In this document: in pieces, positions 9,601-18,130 of the stretch
How the letters are laid out: the number at the start of each line of letters is the position of its first letter
How positions within the stretch are numbered: position 1 is the stretch's first letter
NCBI GenBank assembly: GCA_004292855.1
Contig: RDXN01000048.1
Coordinates: 1 to 64,000, forward strand
Source: Cytophagales bacterium
GTDB taxonomy: Bacteria > Bacteroidota > Bacteroidia > Cytophagales > Spirosomataceae
DNA: 64,000 nt
Direction of reading: 5' to 3'
Translations under genes and position numbers: made by a program
The notes under the pieces: generated by a model
The model's input: only the letters and a program-made list of their open reading frames with translations
Told to the model about the DNA's origin: nothing
Database searches by the model: none

Positions 9601-12600
9601 CCATCGGTGATGGTCAGTACCCCGCCTGCGTTGGTATTGGCAATGCGTACCGCCACCGTTGAAGAGAAGGTGTTGGTAGCCGTGTTGCACACCCCTGCCG
9701 TTGGGATGACGGTTAGTGAGCAAATTGGTGCCACCGAGCAGGAGGCTGGAGCCGTGAATTCGGGCGTTGCTGACCCGCAACCGGGCAGATTGACGGTTGC
9801 CGAGACGGCCTGACCGTTGCTGGTTAAACCATTGAACACGGCGGTTGCCTGTGCGGTCGTGGCGGTGATCGGCAGAGTGACGGGGCTAGTGGCACCAGGC
9901 ACGTTGACGGTGAGCGTACCGGCCACAGGATTGGTTAGTGTGGTGACGACGGTGAGCGAGTACGTGTTAGTAGCTATCTGGCAAGGTCCTGCTGTTGCCA
10001 CCGCTGAGAGCGAGCAGGGGGCCACCGAACAACTGGCCGGGGCCGCATACGTAGCCACTGCCGAGCCACAACCCGCCAGACTCACCGTTACTGTATGCGA
10101 ACCGGTGCCGGACGTTAAGCCCGTCAGCGAGTAGGCTACCGAAGTAGCCGCAGCCAGCACCGAAACCGTCATGCTGCGAGTGCCGTCCGTCACGGTGGCC
10201 GTGCCGCCTGCGGTGTTGTTGGTCAGATCAATCGTGCCGTTCACCGTGTACTGGTTCGTAGCTGAGTTGCAGATGGTTGGCGTGGCCGTGGCCTGGATTG
10301 CGCAGGTGAGCGAACAAAGAGCCTGGGGCAACACCGCCGTTACGACTGTATAGCAGCAAGGGCCGTTATACAATACCACTGAGTAGCTCTGGCCCGAAGT
10401 TGAAGCAGGGTTGGTCAAGCCCGTGAACGAAGCCGCTGAATTGCTCACGGCTCGGCTGTTAGTGGCGGTGTAGCTCGGCAACGCACTGCCTGCCGTAACC
10501 AGGAACACCTTATCCGCACACACAATACCCGTCAAATCAACGCGACCGTTGTTATTAGCGTTGGCTGTTCCCACAATACAAGTGGCGCGGGTAGCCGATA
10601 CGCTGGCTACCGTCGTGGGGGCGCAGATGAAGCCCGCATCAATCGTATGATTCACCGAACCCGCCGGACCCGTGGTCACACTCGCCGACAGGAACCCGCC
10701 CGAAAGTTGGGCATTGCTATCGTTGAGGGTGTTGGCCGTGGGGATCGTTACGAAGGCTGTCGTGACCTTGTACTTGGCTCCATCGACCGTCAGATTACCC
10801 GTTGCGTTGTCGTACTGGTTGACTGTTCCGTTGGTGCCAAACCGCACCGTGTAGGCCGTGTTGGGCAGAATAGCCGTGTTGGAGATCGTACCGGCCACGG
10901 TGCTGCTGGTGGGGTTGTTGTTGAAATAATACTCCCCGTTGGCCGTAGTGGTGGTGCTGGCGATGCGGGTCGTACCTTGATAAAGTGATACCAGAATGCC
11001 CGGCAGCACTTTCTCGCAGGGATCCTGAATACCATCCTTGTCTTCGTCAACCCAAACGCGGTTGCCGACTTCGAGGTAGGTAGGTGGATTACAGATCAGT
11101 ACGGCATCGCCAAGACCAACCGACTTGCCAAATGTGCCAATATCATCTCGACTATTACCATAAATCTGAAAGGCCGTGTTCAACGTGCCATTGCCATTAT
11201 TTAGATGTCTTACACCGCCTGAATTAAAGTATAGTCTTCCAACTGCGCCTAATGGAATATTAACGGGATCCATAACCGTCACGAGTACCTCGCCACTTCC
11301 GGGAATCAATGCCAAACCTCCTACCACGTTTTCGGCATGCTGTAGCGTTTTATCCTGATTAAAATCATCTTGATAAAACTCACCAAACCCTGGACCCTGA
11401 TTGTTGCCAGGGCCATAGCCGTTTGCATTACCCGCTTTTGCATTGTTTTCCAGAACAAAAGTAGTACCGTTAGAAAATGCTCTCAAAATATCTCCACCAG
11501 CGTTGCCTTCATAAAAGGTACCATCATTTCCATTAGGATTGTAATTCTGATATCCAGATTGAAGGCCCGTGCGATCACCAAAGGCGATCACCATCGAACC
11601 ATCGATATCAAATTCAAGCGCGGTTAAAACAGGCTGAGGACGTATAATTCTGGCTGAGTTTGGTGGTGATGATAATGGAACTATTTTGGAACTCCAATCA
11701 TCCGTCCATGGAAACCAACCCTTGATATTTGGTGAACTGGCAGCCACATAGCCTTTGGGATAGGTTAACGGAAAATCAAAGATTGTAGAGACAGCAGTGC
11801 CGTTTAACTCCCGTACATAAGCCCGTAAGTCTGATTTGTTCTGCGATGTGCTCGCATCGCATACCATCCCTGCATATACTTTCCCTTTGTAGGCTTTCAC
11901 CGCCCAGATATGCAGGTTTCCACCTACACAGTTGATGCCCGCGCCCATATCAAAACTCTTTACATTGGCTGCGGTAGGCTTGGTGGTACCATCGGCATTG
12001 TAGGCCGTGATGTCTATTTCGTAGAGTTTATTGTCAAACAGGTTTGTCAGGTACAGCTTATTTCCATCTGCCGACAGATCAATACCGCCAATTCCCACCT
12101 TCGCTGCCTTCAAATAGCCGTCATTGTCAACGCTTGGATTTGCTTTAGTAGCTGATAAACCTCGGGTAGCGTTAGTAGCTATAGTGCCTACATTGATACC
12201 GATGGTACTAACATCAATGAAGTTGCTGTAATTAAATGTACTGCCATTGGCTGGGATGGTTGTGAAATCAGTTACATAGATACCCCCTAAGCCTAATGGC
12301 CCAAGACCCGCGTGCCGTTTAACAGTTGCTGACGAAAATACTTTCTTAGTGAATTTGTTATACGCCATTCCCCAAACCGATCCTACCTCTGAGGCAGCGG
12401 CATGAGCCATAATGGACATGTTTTTCAGACCTGAAGCATTGTAGTCAAAGGAAACCACCGCATCGCTGGGAGCCGAAGTGCCTGATAACAAAGGGTTACC
12501 GTTTACGTAGCAGGGAATAACTAACTTGGGATTTGCCTGACAATAATCGGTGGGGTCTAATACACCCAGGTCCACGCTGCAATCGGCAGCATTCACAAAC

Positions 12601-13346
12601 TGAACCGTTGTACGACCGTCGCTACCATTGATTGTTCCCTGTGCTGCAAAGGCTGGCAAATTGGAAAACTCGACCCGAATTGGGTAGGCTGATGCGGCAA
12701 TGTTTGGTGAAAAGACGTATTTTCCAAAAACATCGGTTGTGGCTGTTCCCACCAAATTACCTGCACAGTCATAGGCTCTTACCGTTACGCCCAAAAGCCC
12801 TGTAGTTTCACCCGATTGTTTGATACCATCAGCGTTGAAATCGTTCCAAACAGTACCCCCTGTTTGGCCAGCTACACAGGCTGTTGGCGGGCAAGCGGCT
12901 GGCAAAACTACCCCCGTTTGTTCCATTTTGCAGGTTGAGGCTGTGTAGGTGGCCCCAAAAAATGCCTGAATGGTTTGTGTTGTAGCATTGGCATCTACTT
13001 CAAACGACACCACCTGCGGGCTTACAATAACATCCTGAGTAGCCTCGACTTCTAAAGTGGGTGTATTAATTGCAGGAGTAGAAAATAGTCCAGGATTAAT
13101 GGTTCGAGTTTGGCCCGCAAACGTTACCGTAATTAAATCGGAGGTATTATTGGCAATTGGGCTAACGGTAGCATTGTTCCAGGCGACCTCTACGCTTACC
13201 GTCGCTTTGCTTTGCCCACCCGACTGGTAGCAACCTGAAATAGTGGTTTTGAGCGAAATGGAGCACGTCTGCGCCTGTAACGCATGTCCCAGTAACACCA
13301 AACAAAAAGCGATTATTGACCGGATGGGGGGTAGTGTTTTTTTCAT
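6657..13346 (-). CDS. Giant multidomain surface protein with SdrD-B, Ig-like (He_PIG) and DUF11 domains
   Basis: About 2,229 residues, beginning with a signal peptide (MKKTLPPIRSIIAFCLVLLG...LQAQ); ATG at 13346 is preferred over an upstream in-frame start at 13427. Order: N-terminal beta domain; SdrD-B-like domain (about 155-262, GGTVWNDFNADGIKQ); a propeller-like stretch (about 290-750); second SdrD-B (about 755-912, GNRVWVDEDKDGIQD); a run of Cys-bounded modules ending TYTAPASC; putative Ig domain (about 1309-1392); third SdrD-B (about 1495-1615, GNYVWLDTNKNGVQD); second Ig domain; one DUF11 domain (about 1902-2015, VGEVLTYTVTVANTG); Cys-rich tail. This is the build of a cell-surface adhesin. 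No classical type IX sorting domain is obvious at the C-terminus. Internal DNA duplications are listed separately. Confidence 0.85.
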   Translation of the reverse strand: MKKTLPPIRSIIAFCLVLLGHALQAQTCSISLKTTISGCYQSGGQSKATVSVEVAWNNATVSPIANNTSDLITVTFAGQTRTINPGLFSTPAINTPTLEVEATQDVIVSPQVVSFEVDANATTQTIQAFFGATYTASTCKMEQTGVVLPAACPPTACVAGQTGGTVWNDFNADGIKQSGETTGLLGVTVRAYDCAGNLVGTATTDVFGKYVFSPNIAASAYPIRVEFSNLPAFAAQGTINGSDGRTTVQFVNAADCSVDLGVLDPTDYCQANPKLVIPCYVNGNPLLSGTSAPSDAVVSFDYNASGLKNMSIMAHAAASEVGSVWGMAYNKFTKKVFSSATVKRHAGLGPLGLGGIYVTDFTTIPANGSTFNYSNFIDVSTIGINVGTIATNATRGLSATKANPSVDNDGYLKAAKVGIGGIDLSADGNKLYLTNLFDNKLYEIDITAYNADGTTKPTAANVKSFDMGAGINCVGGNLHIWAVKAYKGKVYAGMVCDASTSQNKSDLRAYVRELNGTAVSTIFDFPLTYPKGYVAASSPNIKGWFPWTDDWSSKIVPLSSPPNSARIIRPQPVLTALEFDIDGSMVIAFGDRTGLQSGYQNYNPNGNDGTFYEGNAGGDILRAFSNGTTFVLENNAKAGNANGYGPGNNQGPGFGEFYQDDFNQDKTLQHAENVVGGLALIPGSGEVLVTVMDPVNIPLGAVGRLYFNSGGVRHLNNGNGTLNTAFQIYGNSRDDIGTFGKSVGLGDAVLICNPPTYLEVGNRVWVDEDKDGIQDPCEKVLPGILVSLYQGTTRIASTTTTANGEYYFNNNPTSSTVAGTISNTAILPNTAYTVRFGTNGTVNQYDNATGNLTVDGAKYKVTTAFVTIPTANTLNDSNAQLSGGFLSASVTTGPAGSVNHTIDAGFICAPTTVASVSATRATCIVGTANANNNGRVDLTGIVCADKVFLVTAGSALPSYTATNSRAVSNSAASFTGLTNPASTSGQSYSVVLYNGPCCYTVVTAVLPQALCSLTCAIQATATPTICNSATNQYTVNGTIDLTNNTAGGTATVTDGTRSMTVSVLAAATSVAYSLTGLTSGTGSHTVTVSLAGCGSAVATYAAPASCSVAPCSLSAVATAGPCQIATNTYSLTVVTTLTNPVAGTLTVNVPGATSPVTLPITATTAQATAVFNGLTSNGQAVSATVNLPGCGSATPEFTAPASCSVAPICSLTVIPTAGVCNTATNTFSSTVAVRIANTNAGGVLTITDGATTQTLTVGSGLNSFTGTATFNGLTSDGSNRLVSASLAGCSSQTATYTAPASCSVAPCALSITTTSLPNGQVGTAYNQTISTTNGTAPLAFTFSAGSLQAGLNLSTAGVITGTPTSATTASFTVKVTDSKSCSAVVPLTITTSALPVCSLTATATPGVCNSATNTYTLTGTVSATNGPGTQSLTVTANGASAVVTLTGNGPASYTLTGLTSDGLTKTVTVLSSATACGQTSVTYTAPASCTVAPLKASLGNYVWLDTNKNGVQDDGNTGVQSVTVVLCDATSGSAISTTLTDSNGGYLFSNLDPGSYRVKFTAPQGMTFTIPNSSSATPATDSNVNSLTGQKGSTPAVSLTAGESNLTIDAGLIPVAGTPTLAVVVGTPVCNSATNSYTTTGTVSLSNAPAGTLTITDNGATVAVVSVTVGQTSASFSVSGVSNTASHTVITTLANGVTVTANTTYNAPASCTVCSLSIITASLPNGQVGAAYSQTIAATGGTAPLTYSVTAGALPAGLNLNAAGVISGTPTSATTSSFTVKVIDSKNCSAVTPITITTAADPVCSLTATVTPGVCNSATNTYTLTGTVSATNGPGTQSLTVTTNGASAVVTLTGNGPASYTLTGLPSDGLTKTVSVISSASACGQTSVNYTAPASCTAAPLKPSFVTTKQISKAKAKVGEVLTYTVTVANTGPITATGVVVSDTFSSGLSLVPGSVVTSLGSFSASAQGGTWTIPSLPVNTTATLVYSASVLAEGVLYNTARRQPLTPDDPGQEVKVCTSVPVQVCKNEPISVELSAPAGYNRYQWYRTTSAGTTLVSDVTATSANAATAGVYTATVVGEYSVRVNEGVIGSCPDGSCCPVIIEEVEVPSYTALVRNPSCVGGAPQPNGQITLANLGAVPGQYVYQVSRGTSFSATQVVSGTATAVPINGVVGASLLPGSYTIRVWVLIDGQPSCARDLTVAVVENCICPTEICMPVVIRKTKSQGKPL
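7651..8215. repeat. Large direct repeat copy A inside the surface-protein gene
   Basis: This segment matches 8872-9436 at a constant offset of 1,221 bp (407 codons, so in frame). It encodes one TYTAPASC-type module plus an adjacent Ig-like domain. Identity varies: 7771-7819 is identical to 8992-9040, and the rest differs mostly at single bases. Confidence 0.8.
8872..9436. repeat. Large direct repeat copy B inside the surface-protein gene
   Basis: Partner of 7651-8215. The two copies bracket the third SdrD-B domain, so the repeating block appears to be module plus Ig domain, with recent duplication or gene conversion keeping parts of it identical. Confidence 0.8.
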
Positions 13347-13706
13347 GAGAAAGACCCTGTAGAACATGATTTTTTTTGCCCTGCCTTTGCGAGGAAATAG
13401 CCATAGCAGACACAAAACATTCATCAACTATCATACAAGATGCTTTGGGAGCGATCAGGAAAGGTGACCATGTTAATTTTTTTGTACGTTACCGTGTGGG
13501 GAACCGGAATAGGTAAGGGCCGAAAAGCGGGCCTAATGACTTTTTGAAAGCATACCGAAATCGCTGTGTCCAACGAATTGGCTATCTTTACCACAATTCC
13601 AGCTAATGACATCTCCTGATAGCCTGGGGTAACTGCAACGCTTTTTAAGCGATTGTTTATCGTTGTTGGGGATTTAGACGAAACAGAACAGATAGCCCAT
13701 ACGGCC
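13347..13706. other. Intergenic region between divergent surface-protein and antitoxin genes
   Basis: About 360 bp. It must hold the promoters for both divergent transcripts, but I found no full TTTG/TAnnTTTG pair on either strand; TATCTTTA at 13583-13590 is one mismatch from the rightward -7 consensus but lacks a well-spaced upstream box. A run of eight T (13370-13377) lies in the leader of the surface-protein gene. No ORF or RNA gene is evident. Confidence 0.5.
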
Positions 13707-13964
13707 ATGAGTGTACTGGAAATAGACCTGAGGAATCCCGATCAACTCAACTATGTGGTGGAGTTACTGCGGTCACTGAAGTTTGTAGAGGATGTGCGGG
13801 TGCGATCCGAGACGCTGGAGGAGCCGGTGGCTGCCGAACCTCAACAATTCTTGTCGGCCAAACATTGGGGAAGCTGGCAACAAAATCCACTAACCATCGA
13901 AAAGATTGATTATGAGATTCGTAAAATGCGAGATGAATGGGATCGAGATATTTATCGACCATAG
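13707..13964 (+). CDS. Putative antitoxin of a VapBC-like toxin-antitoxin pair
   Basis: An 85-residue protein, starting at ATG 13707 (MSVLEIDLRNPDQLNYVVELL); the frame is open further upstream but lacks a good start. It has a short beta/helix N-terminus, a Glu-rich middle and a C-terminal helix with alternating charge (KIDYEIRKMRDEWDRDIY), the common layout of small Bacteroidota antitoxins that precede PIN toxins. I do not recognise a named DNA-binding family. Its end overlaps the PIN reading frame by 32 bp. Because the toxin has lost DNA just at this overlap, the last few antitoxin residues may also be altered. Confidence 0.55.
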   Translation: MSVLEIDLRNPDQLNYVVELLRSLKFVEDVRVRSETLEEPVAAEPQQFLSAKHWGSWQQNPLTIEKIDYEIRKMRDEWDRDIYRP

Positions 13965-14274
13965 TGGGATTGCCTTCTCCGTAATTACCCAGATTGAATT
14001 GCTTGGTTTTCGATTTCCTTCTAATGTTGAACAAGTAGCCACCGAATTGTTTGTCAACGACGCACTCATTCTGGCCTTAGATGAAAGGGTAGTGGCAAGT
14101 GCTATCCTGATTCGACGACAACACAAAATCAAATTGCCTGATGCCATCATAGCGGCCACAGCATCAGCCCATAACCTGACGTTAGTCACCCGCAACACGA
14201 GCGATTTTGCCTCTATCGAAGGTCTTTCGGTTGTTGACCCATTTGCTGGCCTTGATGCTGCGAATAATTCCTGA
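13933..14274 (+). pseudogene. VapC-like PIN toxin with internal deletion
   Basis: The 113-residue frame from ATG 13933 reads as the PIN family over its last 95 residues: FSVITQIELLGF (second acidic residue), LALDERVVASAILIRR, KLPDAIIAATA (third) and TLVTRNTSDF (fourth). The start MNGIEIFID also fits strand 1 with the first catalytic Asp, but is followed at once by HSGIAFSVIT. The roughly 25 residues that normally include the TN of the DTN motif, helix 1 and helix 2 are missing. The reading frame is kept, so an in-frame deletion is likelier than a frameshift. A PIN fold lacking these helices is unlikely to be active; that is inference. Confidence 0.6.
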
Positions 14275-14338
14275 CCGAAGTTTGTGCCTGAGACAAAATC
14301 AGGGTTCCTTACTTGTGCAAAATCTTCCTCTCCCCCTT

Positions 14339-16363
14339 ATGACTGTTGCGCTGAATCGATTTGTTTTTGCACTACTGTTTGTCGGTGGCCTGTTTTTGAC
14401 CCCTACCAGCAGCTTTTCGCAGTCATTTACCTTCGCCGATGCCCACCCCGTCAACAATCCCGACAGTCTGGAACAATGGCTGGTTGCCAACTCGAAAGCC
14501 CCCGCCCTGGTAAGGCTCAAAAACCTGATTGCTCTCGAACGAACCCGCTACTGGCTGGGCAAAGGCAAAGACAAAATGAGCCGTCACCTGCCCCAAATCC
14601 ACGCATTGGCGACCCAAACCCAAAACCCCACGGCTCTGGCGGCTTACGAATTTCTGAAAGCTCAGGAAGCGTATAGATCCAACGACTTATACAGTGCAAG
14701 CCTATACGGTTCTCATACCCTGAGCCAATTCGAAAAACTCAATGATGTGTCGGGGTTGATTAATACCCATTGTTTGCTTTTTTCAATACAATTCAATACC
14801 TACAACGATCTTACAGCCGCCGATTCGACCCTGACCGAAGCTCACTGGCACCAAATGCGACAATTACTGGCTGCACATCCTAATCCACACGATCTTGTTT
14901 TTACGAATTATATAGCCATCCATCGGGCTAATATTCAGGCTGGTGAAGCCCGTGCAAAACAACTCATCATCAGTACACTCCGCCACATGGCCACAACACC
15001 TGCCTGCTGCTATGCCCAACGCGCTTTTGAACTCATGAAGCGAGGAGCATATTATAATGCCGGGGATTTTAAAACCTCCTATGCAGAAAACAAAAAGGCA
15101 CTATCGCAAACGACCGATGTTTACGAATTGGCCGTGCTATATAATAATTTGGGTAACGACTGCCTGCAACTGAACCGACTGAACGAAGGGCTTATTTATT
15201 ATGACCGGGCTACTCAGTTTGCGTTGGCCTGCTCATCACCCCGCTTCAACGTTCTGGTTTCGGCCAATGAAGATGCCAGCAAACTGGCAGCCAAAAATGG
15301 CTTATTTAAAAAAGCATATGCCTATTTGGAACAAGCGAGAATTTATGAACGGAAAGCGAATGCTCAGGCGAATAATCAACGAATGCAGGAGTTTCAGGCT
15401 CGGTATGAATCGGCTCGCCGTCAGCGTCAGATTGATTTGCTCCAGAAAGAACAAGCCATTGCTCAGTTGCGGAGTAACGTCTATGTAGCTGTTATTGGGG
15501 TGGCTGTTCTGGTTCTTGCTGCCATTAGCCTGCTGGCCTGGCGGCTGTATCGGAATCGGCAAAAATTGGAGCACACCAATCAGCAGCTAAACGTGGCTCT
15601 GGCCGAAGTGCAGCAACTCAACAAAGCCCGCGAGCACTTTATTGGCATTATTGCCCATGACATGCGCAAACCCCTAATCTCGTTTCGTGGTATGGCCGAC
15701 CTGGTCAGCAACCGGCTCAAACAACGCGCCTACGCCGATATTCAGCGCATCTCGCAAGCCATTGATCTGGCTAGTGTTCAGATCGAAACCATGCTCGATA
15801 ACCTGCTCCGCTGGGCACTGGCGCAACGCGAGATCATTCCCTATCAGCCCCAAAACCTACACCTGAACTGCCTGCTACACCGTGTGGCCGATCTGTACCA
15901 GCACCTGATTCAGTTTCAGGATACGCATATCCGCATTGACTGCCCCGATACACTGCACGTTTGGGCCGACGATAACGGCCTGCAACTCATGGTCCGCAAC
16001 CTGCTCGACAATGCGCTTAAAAGCATGGGGCCGGTGGGCGAGGTGGGAATCACGGCCTCTGTAGTGGCTAATGAACAGGTGCAGATTCAGCTAGAAGATA
16101 CGGGCGAGGGCATGGAACCCGACCAACTGACTTTTTTGCAGGAATTGTTTGCCGGCCATACCGAGGGGCAGGTTGGCGAAAAAGGCTTAGGGCTAGGCTT
16201 GTTGCTCGTGCGTGATTTTGCCACCCGCAATCACGGGCACGTGGAGGTCGTTGGCCTTCCTGAACATGGCACCCGCTTTACCATATACATGCCCCTCAGT
16301 GCGAAACAACCCGTGTCAATGCCGCTCGAAAGTGCGTTATCAACTGGAGAGATCGTTGTTTAG
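14339..16363 (+). CDS. TPR-containing membrane sensor histidine kinase
   Basis: About 674 residues, starting at ATG 14339 with a signal peptide (MTVALNRFVFALLFVGG...SFSQ). A periplasmic helical region (about 30-375) contains degenerate TPR-like repeats, for example ELAVLYNNLGNDCLQL. One transmembrane helix (about 380-401) follows, then a coiled coil, a HisKA domain with the phospho-acceptor His near 440 (FIGIIAHDMRKPL) and a HATPase domain: N box MVRNLLDNALKS (Asn near 558), DTGEGM, and GEKGLGLGLLLV. The first position of the open frame (14207) overlaps the PIN gene and is not a plausible start. The LytTR response regulator 103 bp downstream is the obvious partner. The sensed signal is unknown. 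Confidence 0.92.
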   Translation: MTVALNRFVFALLFVGGLFLTPTSSFSQSFTFADAHPVNNPDSLEQWLVANSKAPALVRLKNLIALERTRYWLGKGKDKMSRHLPQIHALATQTQNPTALAAYEFLKAQEAYRSNDLYSASLYGSHTLSQFEKLNDVSGLINTHCLLFSIQFNTYNDLTAADSTLTEAHWHQMRQLLAAHPNPHDLVFTNYIAIHRANIQAGEARAKQLIISTLRHMATTPACCYAQRAFELMKRGAYYNAGDFKTSYAENKKALSQTTDVYELAVLYNNLGNDCLQLNRLNEGLIYYDRATQFALACSSPRFNVLVSANEDASKLAAKNGLFKKAYAYLEQARIYERKANAQANNQRMQEFQARYESARRQRQIDLLQKEQAIAQLRSNVYVAVIGVAVLVLAAISLLAWRLYRNRQKLEHTNQQLNVALAEVQQLNKAREHFIGIIAHDMRKPLISFRGMADLVSNRLKQRAYADIQRISQAIDLASVQIETMLDNLLRWALAQREIIPYQPQNLHLNCLLHRVADLYQHLIQFQDTHIRIDCPDTLHVWADDNGLQLMVRNLLDNALKSMGPVGEVGITASVVANEQVQIQLEDTGEGMEPDQLTFLQELFAGHTEGQVGEKGLGLGLLLVRDFATRNHGHVEVVGLPEHGTRFTIYMPLSAKQPVSMPLESALSTGEIVV

Positions 16364-16466
16364 TCGTGCGGTCATCACCTTTTTCTTGCCTTTAATCATC
16401 CAAGAGCATGAAAAGAACACGGGAGGGCGCACTTTGCGCTATCAACCTACTGCACGCTAACCATTC

Positions 16467-17156
16467 ATGACGAGTGTTCTAATTATTGAAGACGACCTGC
16501 TGGAACAGGTTCGGTTAAGAATCATCTTGGAAGAACTTGGGTATGCACAAATCGAATCGGTATCATCGGTGAAGCAGGCACACAACGCCCTCCAAAAAGC
16601 TACTCCCTCCCTGCTGATTGCCGATATCTTCCTGCACGAGGAAACCTCCTTCGACTTGCTGGATACCATTCAGGAGCAGCGTATTCCTACCATTTTTATT
16701 ACCGTCTCGACCGACGAAAGGCTGTATCAGCAACTAGAGTTGGGGCCGTCGGCCTACGGCTATCTGGTTAAGCCTTTTGACAAGCTAACGCTATTCTCTA
16801 CCATCCGGCTCGTTACCGCCAATCGGCCCCCCTCAGCAAAGCTTACCGACAATTTTTTGATGGTTCGTACCCAAAAAGGACAGAAAAAAATTGCTCACGA
16901 TGAGATTCTCTGGATCGAAGCAGCAGGAAATTACTCGCTGGTAGTGACGGCTTCGGAGAAGTTTGCTATGAAGCAATCACTGGTTCGGTTTTCGGAAACG
17001 TTGGGCGACTCGTTCCTGCGGGTGCATAAGCAGTTTTGTGTAAACATTTTAAAAATTACACACCTGAACGCCCACTCAATAGTGATTAACAACCAGGAGA
17101 TTCCCGTTAGTCATCGGCGGAAACCCGCTCTTCTGGAAAAATTGAATCAGCAGTAG
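16467..17156 (+). CDS. LytTR-family response regulator
   Basis: A 229-residue regulator. The receiver domain (1-115) has the acidic pocket EDD (8-10), the phospho-acceptor Asp near 53 (LLIADIFL) and the conserved Lys near 102 (YLVKPFD). A LytTR DNA-binding domain fills 125-229 (ILWIEAAGNYSLVV, FLRVHKQFCVNI, IPVSHRRKP). With the upstream kinase it makes a two-component system. LytTR regulators bind pairs of short direct repeats; I could not identify such a pair with confidence nearby. Confidence 0.95.
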   Translation: MTSVLIIEDDLLEQVRLRIILEELGYAQIESVSSVKQAHNALQKATPSLLIADIFLHEETSFDLLDTIQEQRIPTIFITVSTDERLYQQLELGPSAYGYLVKPFDKLTLFSTIRLVTANRPPSAKLTDNFLMVRTQKGQKKIAHDEILWIEAAGNYSLVVTASEKFAMKQSLVRFSETLGDSFLRVHKQFCVNILKITHLNAHSIVINNQEIPVSHRRKPALLEKLNQQ

Positions 17157-17288
17157 GGAACAGCAAAAACCGAGCTTCACTTAACACCCTTTTGACGCAG
17201 TTGATCACCTTTTTTGGCGAAAAAGAAGAGTTAAGCATGAATATTGCCTGTGTTTACGATAATAAATATTGCTTATGACTCAGCATTG

Positions 17289-17322
17289 AAAAGCCGCTTT
17301 CGTTATGAGAAGCGGCTTTTTT
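17289..17322 (+). terminator. Rho-independent terminator after the two-component operon
   Basis: An 11-bp perfect stem (AAAAGCCGCTT / AAGCGGCTTTT) with a 10-nt loop, ending in a run of T, about 130 bp past the response-regulator stop codon. Confidence 0.8.
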
Positions 17323-17361
17323 GTTGGTTCGTTGTTTGGTAAAGTTTGGCTTTTGCCGACG

Positions 17362-17393
17362 GACTTCCGACTTTTGAGCTTCGACTTCCGACT
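17362..17393. repeat. Short direct repeats upstream of the Anbu gene
   Basis: GACTTCCGACT occurs at 17362-17372 and 17383-17393, 21 bp apart, in a CGACTT-rich stretch that ends 8 bp before the Anbu start codon. It looks like one of the many low-complexity intergenic repeats of this genome. Confidence 0.55.
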
Positions 17394-17401
17394 CGCAAGT
17401 A

Positions 17402-18130
17402 ATGACGTATTGTTTAGGAATCAAGGTCCGCACGGGTCTGGTAGCCATTGCCGATACCCGCCTGACCTCTGGCACTGAGGTGTCGAGCAACCGGAAAATC
17501 ACCGTTCACGAGGTTGAGAACCATTCTTTATTCGTAATGACCTCCGGCCTGCGGTCGGTTCGCGATAAAGCCATTATCTACTTCAATGAAGTTCTGGCCG
17601 AACAAGACCGGTCGTTCAACAAGCTCTACAAAGCCGTTAACGCCTTTGGCGAACAGGTGAAGCGCGTGGCGCGTGAAGACAAAGAGTCGATCAATGCCAG
17701 CGGACTGAACTTTAATCTGAACGCCATTGTGGGCGGGCAACTCGAAGACGACGACGAACACAAGCTGTTTCTGCTTTACCCCGAAGGCAACTGGGTAGAG
17801 GTCGACAGTGGGTCGCTGTTCAAGGTAATTGGTAATTCGGGATACGGTAAACCTCTGCTATTCCGAAACCTGACCTACGAAACAAGCCTGGCTGAAGCCC
17901 TCAAAATTGGGTTTCTGGCCTTCGATGCGACCCGGGTTAGTGCCAACGATGTCGACTATCCGCTCGATGTGGTCATTTACCCGAATAGTAGCTTCCACAT
18001 GACCGAACATCGGCTCGAAAAGGAGGATATGGACGAGATTTCGCACCAATGGAGCGCATTACTGAACAATTCGGTTCGCAAACTGCCTACCTATTGGATG
18101 GACCCTATCTTCGAGAAAGTCAAAACATGA
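17402..18130 (+). CDS. Anbu-type bacterial proteasome-like peptidase
   Basis: A 242-residue Ntn-hydrolase of the Anbu (bacterial proteasome homologue) family. The start MTYCLGIKVRTGLVAIADTR carries the expected catalytic Thr2, exposed once Met is removed, and the DTR motif; SGLRSVRDKA and NAIVGGQLEDDDEHKLFLLYPEGN match further family blocks. Length is normal. The stop codon overlaps the start of the transglutaminase gene (ATGA), a well-known Anbu neighbour. The other usual partners (ATP-grasp and alpha-E proteins) are absent here, so this is a two-gene form of the locus. The substrate of Anbu is unknown. Confidence 0.92.
   Translation: MTYCLGIKVRTGLVAIADTRLTSGTEVSSNRKITVHEVENHSLFVMTSGLRSVRDKAIIYFNEVLAEQDRSFNKLYKAVNAFGEQVKRVAREDKESINASGLNFNLNAIVGGQLEDDDEHKLFLLYPEGNWVEVDSGSLFKVIGNSGYGKPLLFRNLTYETSLAEALKIGFLAFDATRVSANDVDYPLDVVIYPNSSFHMTEHRLEKEDMDEISHQWSALLNNSVRKLPTYWMDPIFEKVKT

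Noticed and set aside
9238-9780. A 180-codon leftward frame inside the surface-protein gene
   Set aside because: It is an out-of-frame shadow of the repeat modules on the same strand; its Gln/His-rich translation matches no protein type.
13370-13377. Run of eight T upstream of the giant surface protein as a phase switch
   Set aside because: It lies in the predicted leader, not in a recognisable promoter spacer, and nothing shows that its length would alter expression.
16380-17212. TCACCTTTTT near 16380 and 17200, flanking the response-regulator gene, as a LytTR binding site
   Set aside because: The two copies are about 800 bp apart and do not show the paired 9-bp repeats expected for LytTR regulators; likely chance in T-rich spacers.
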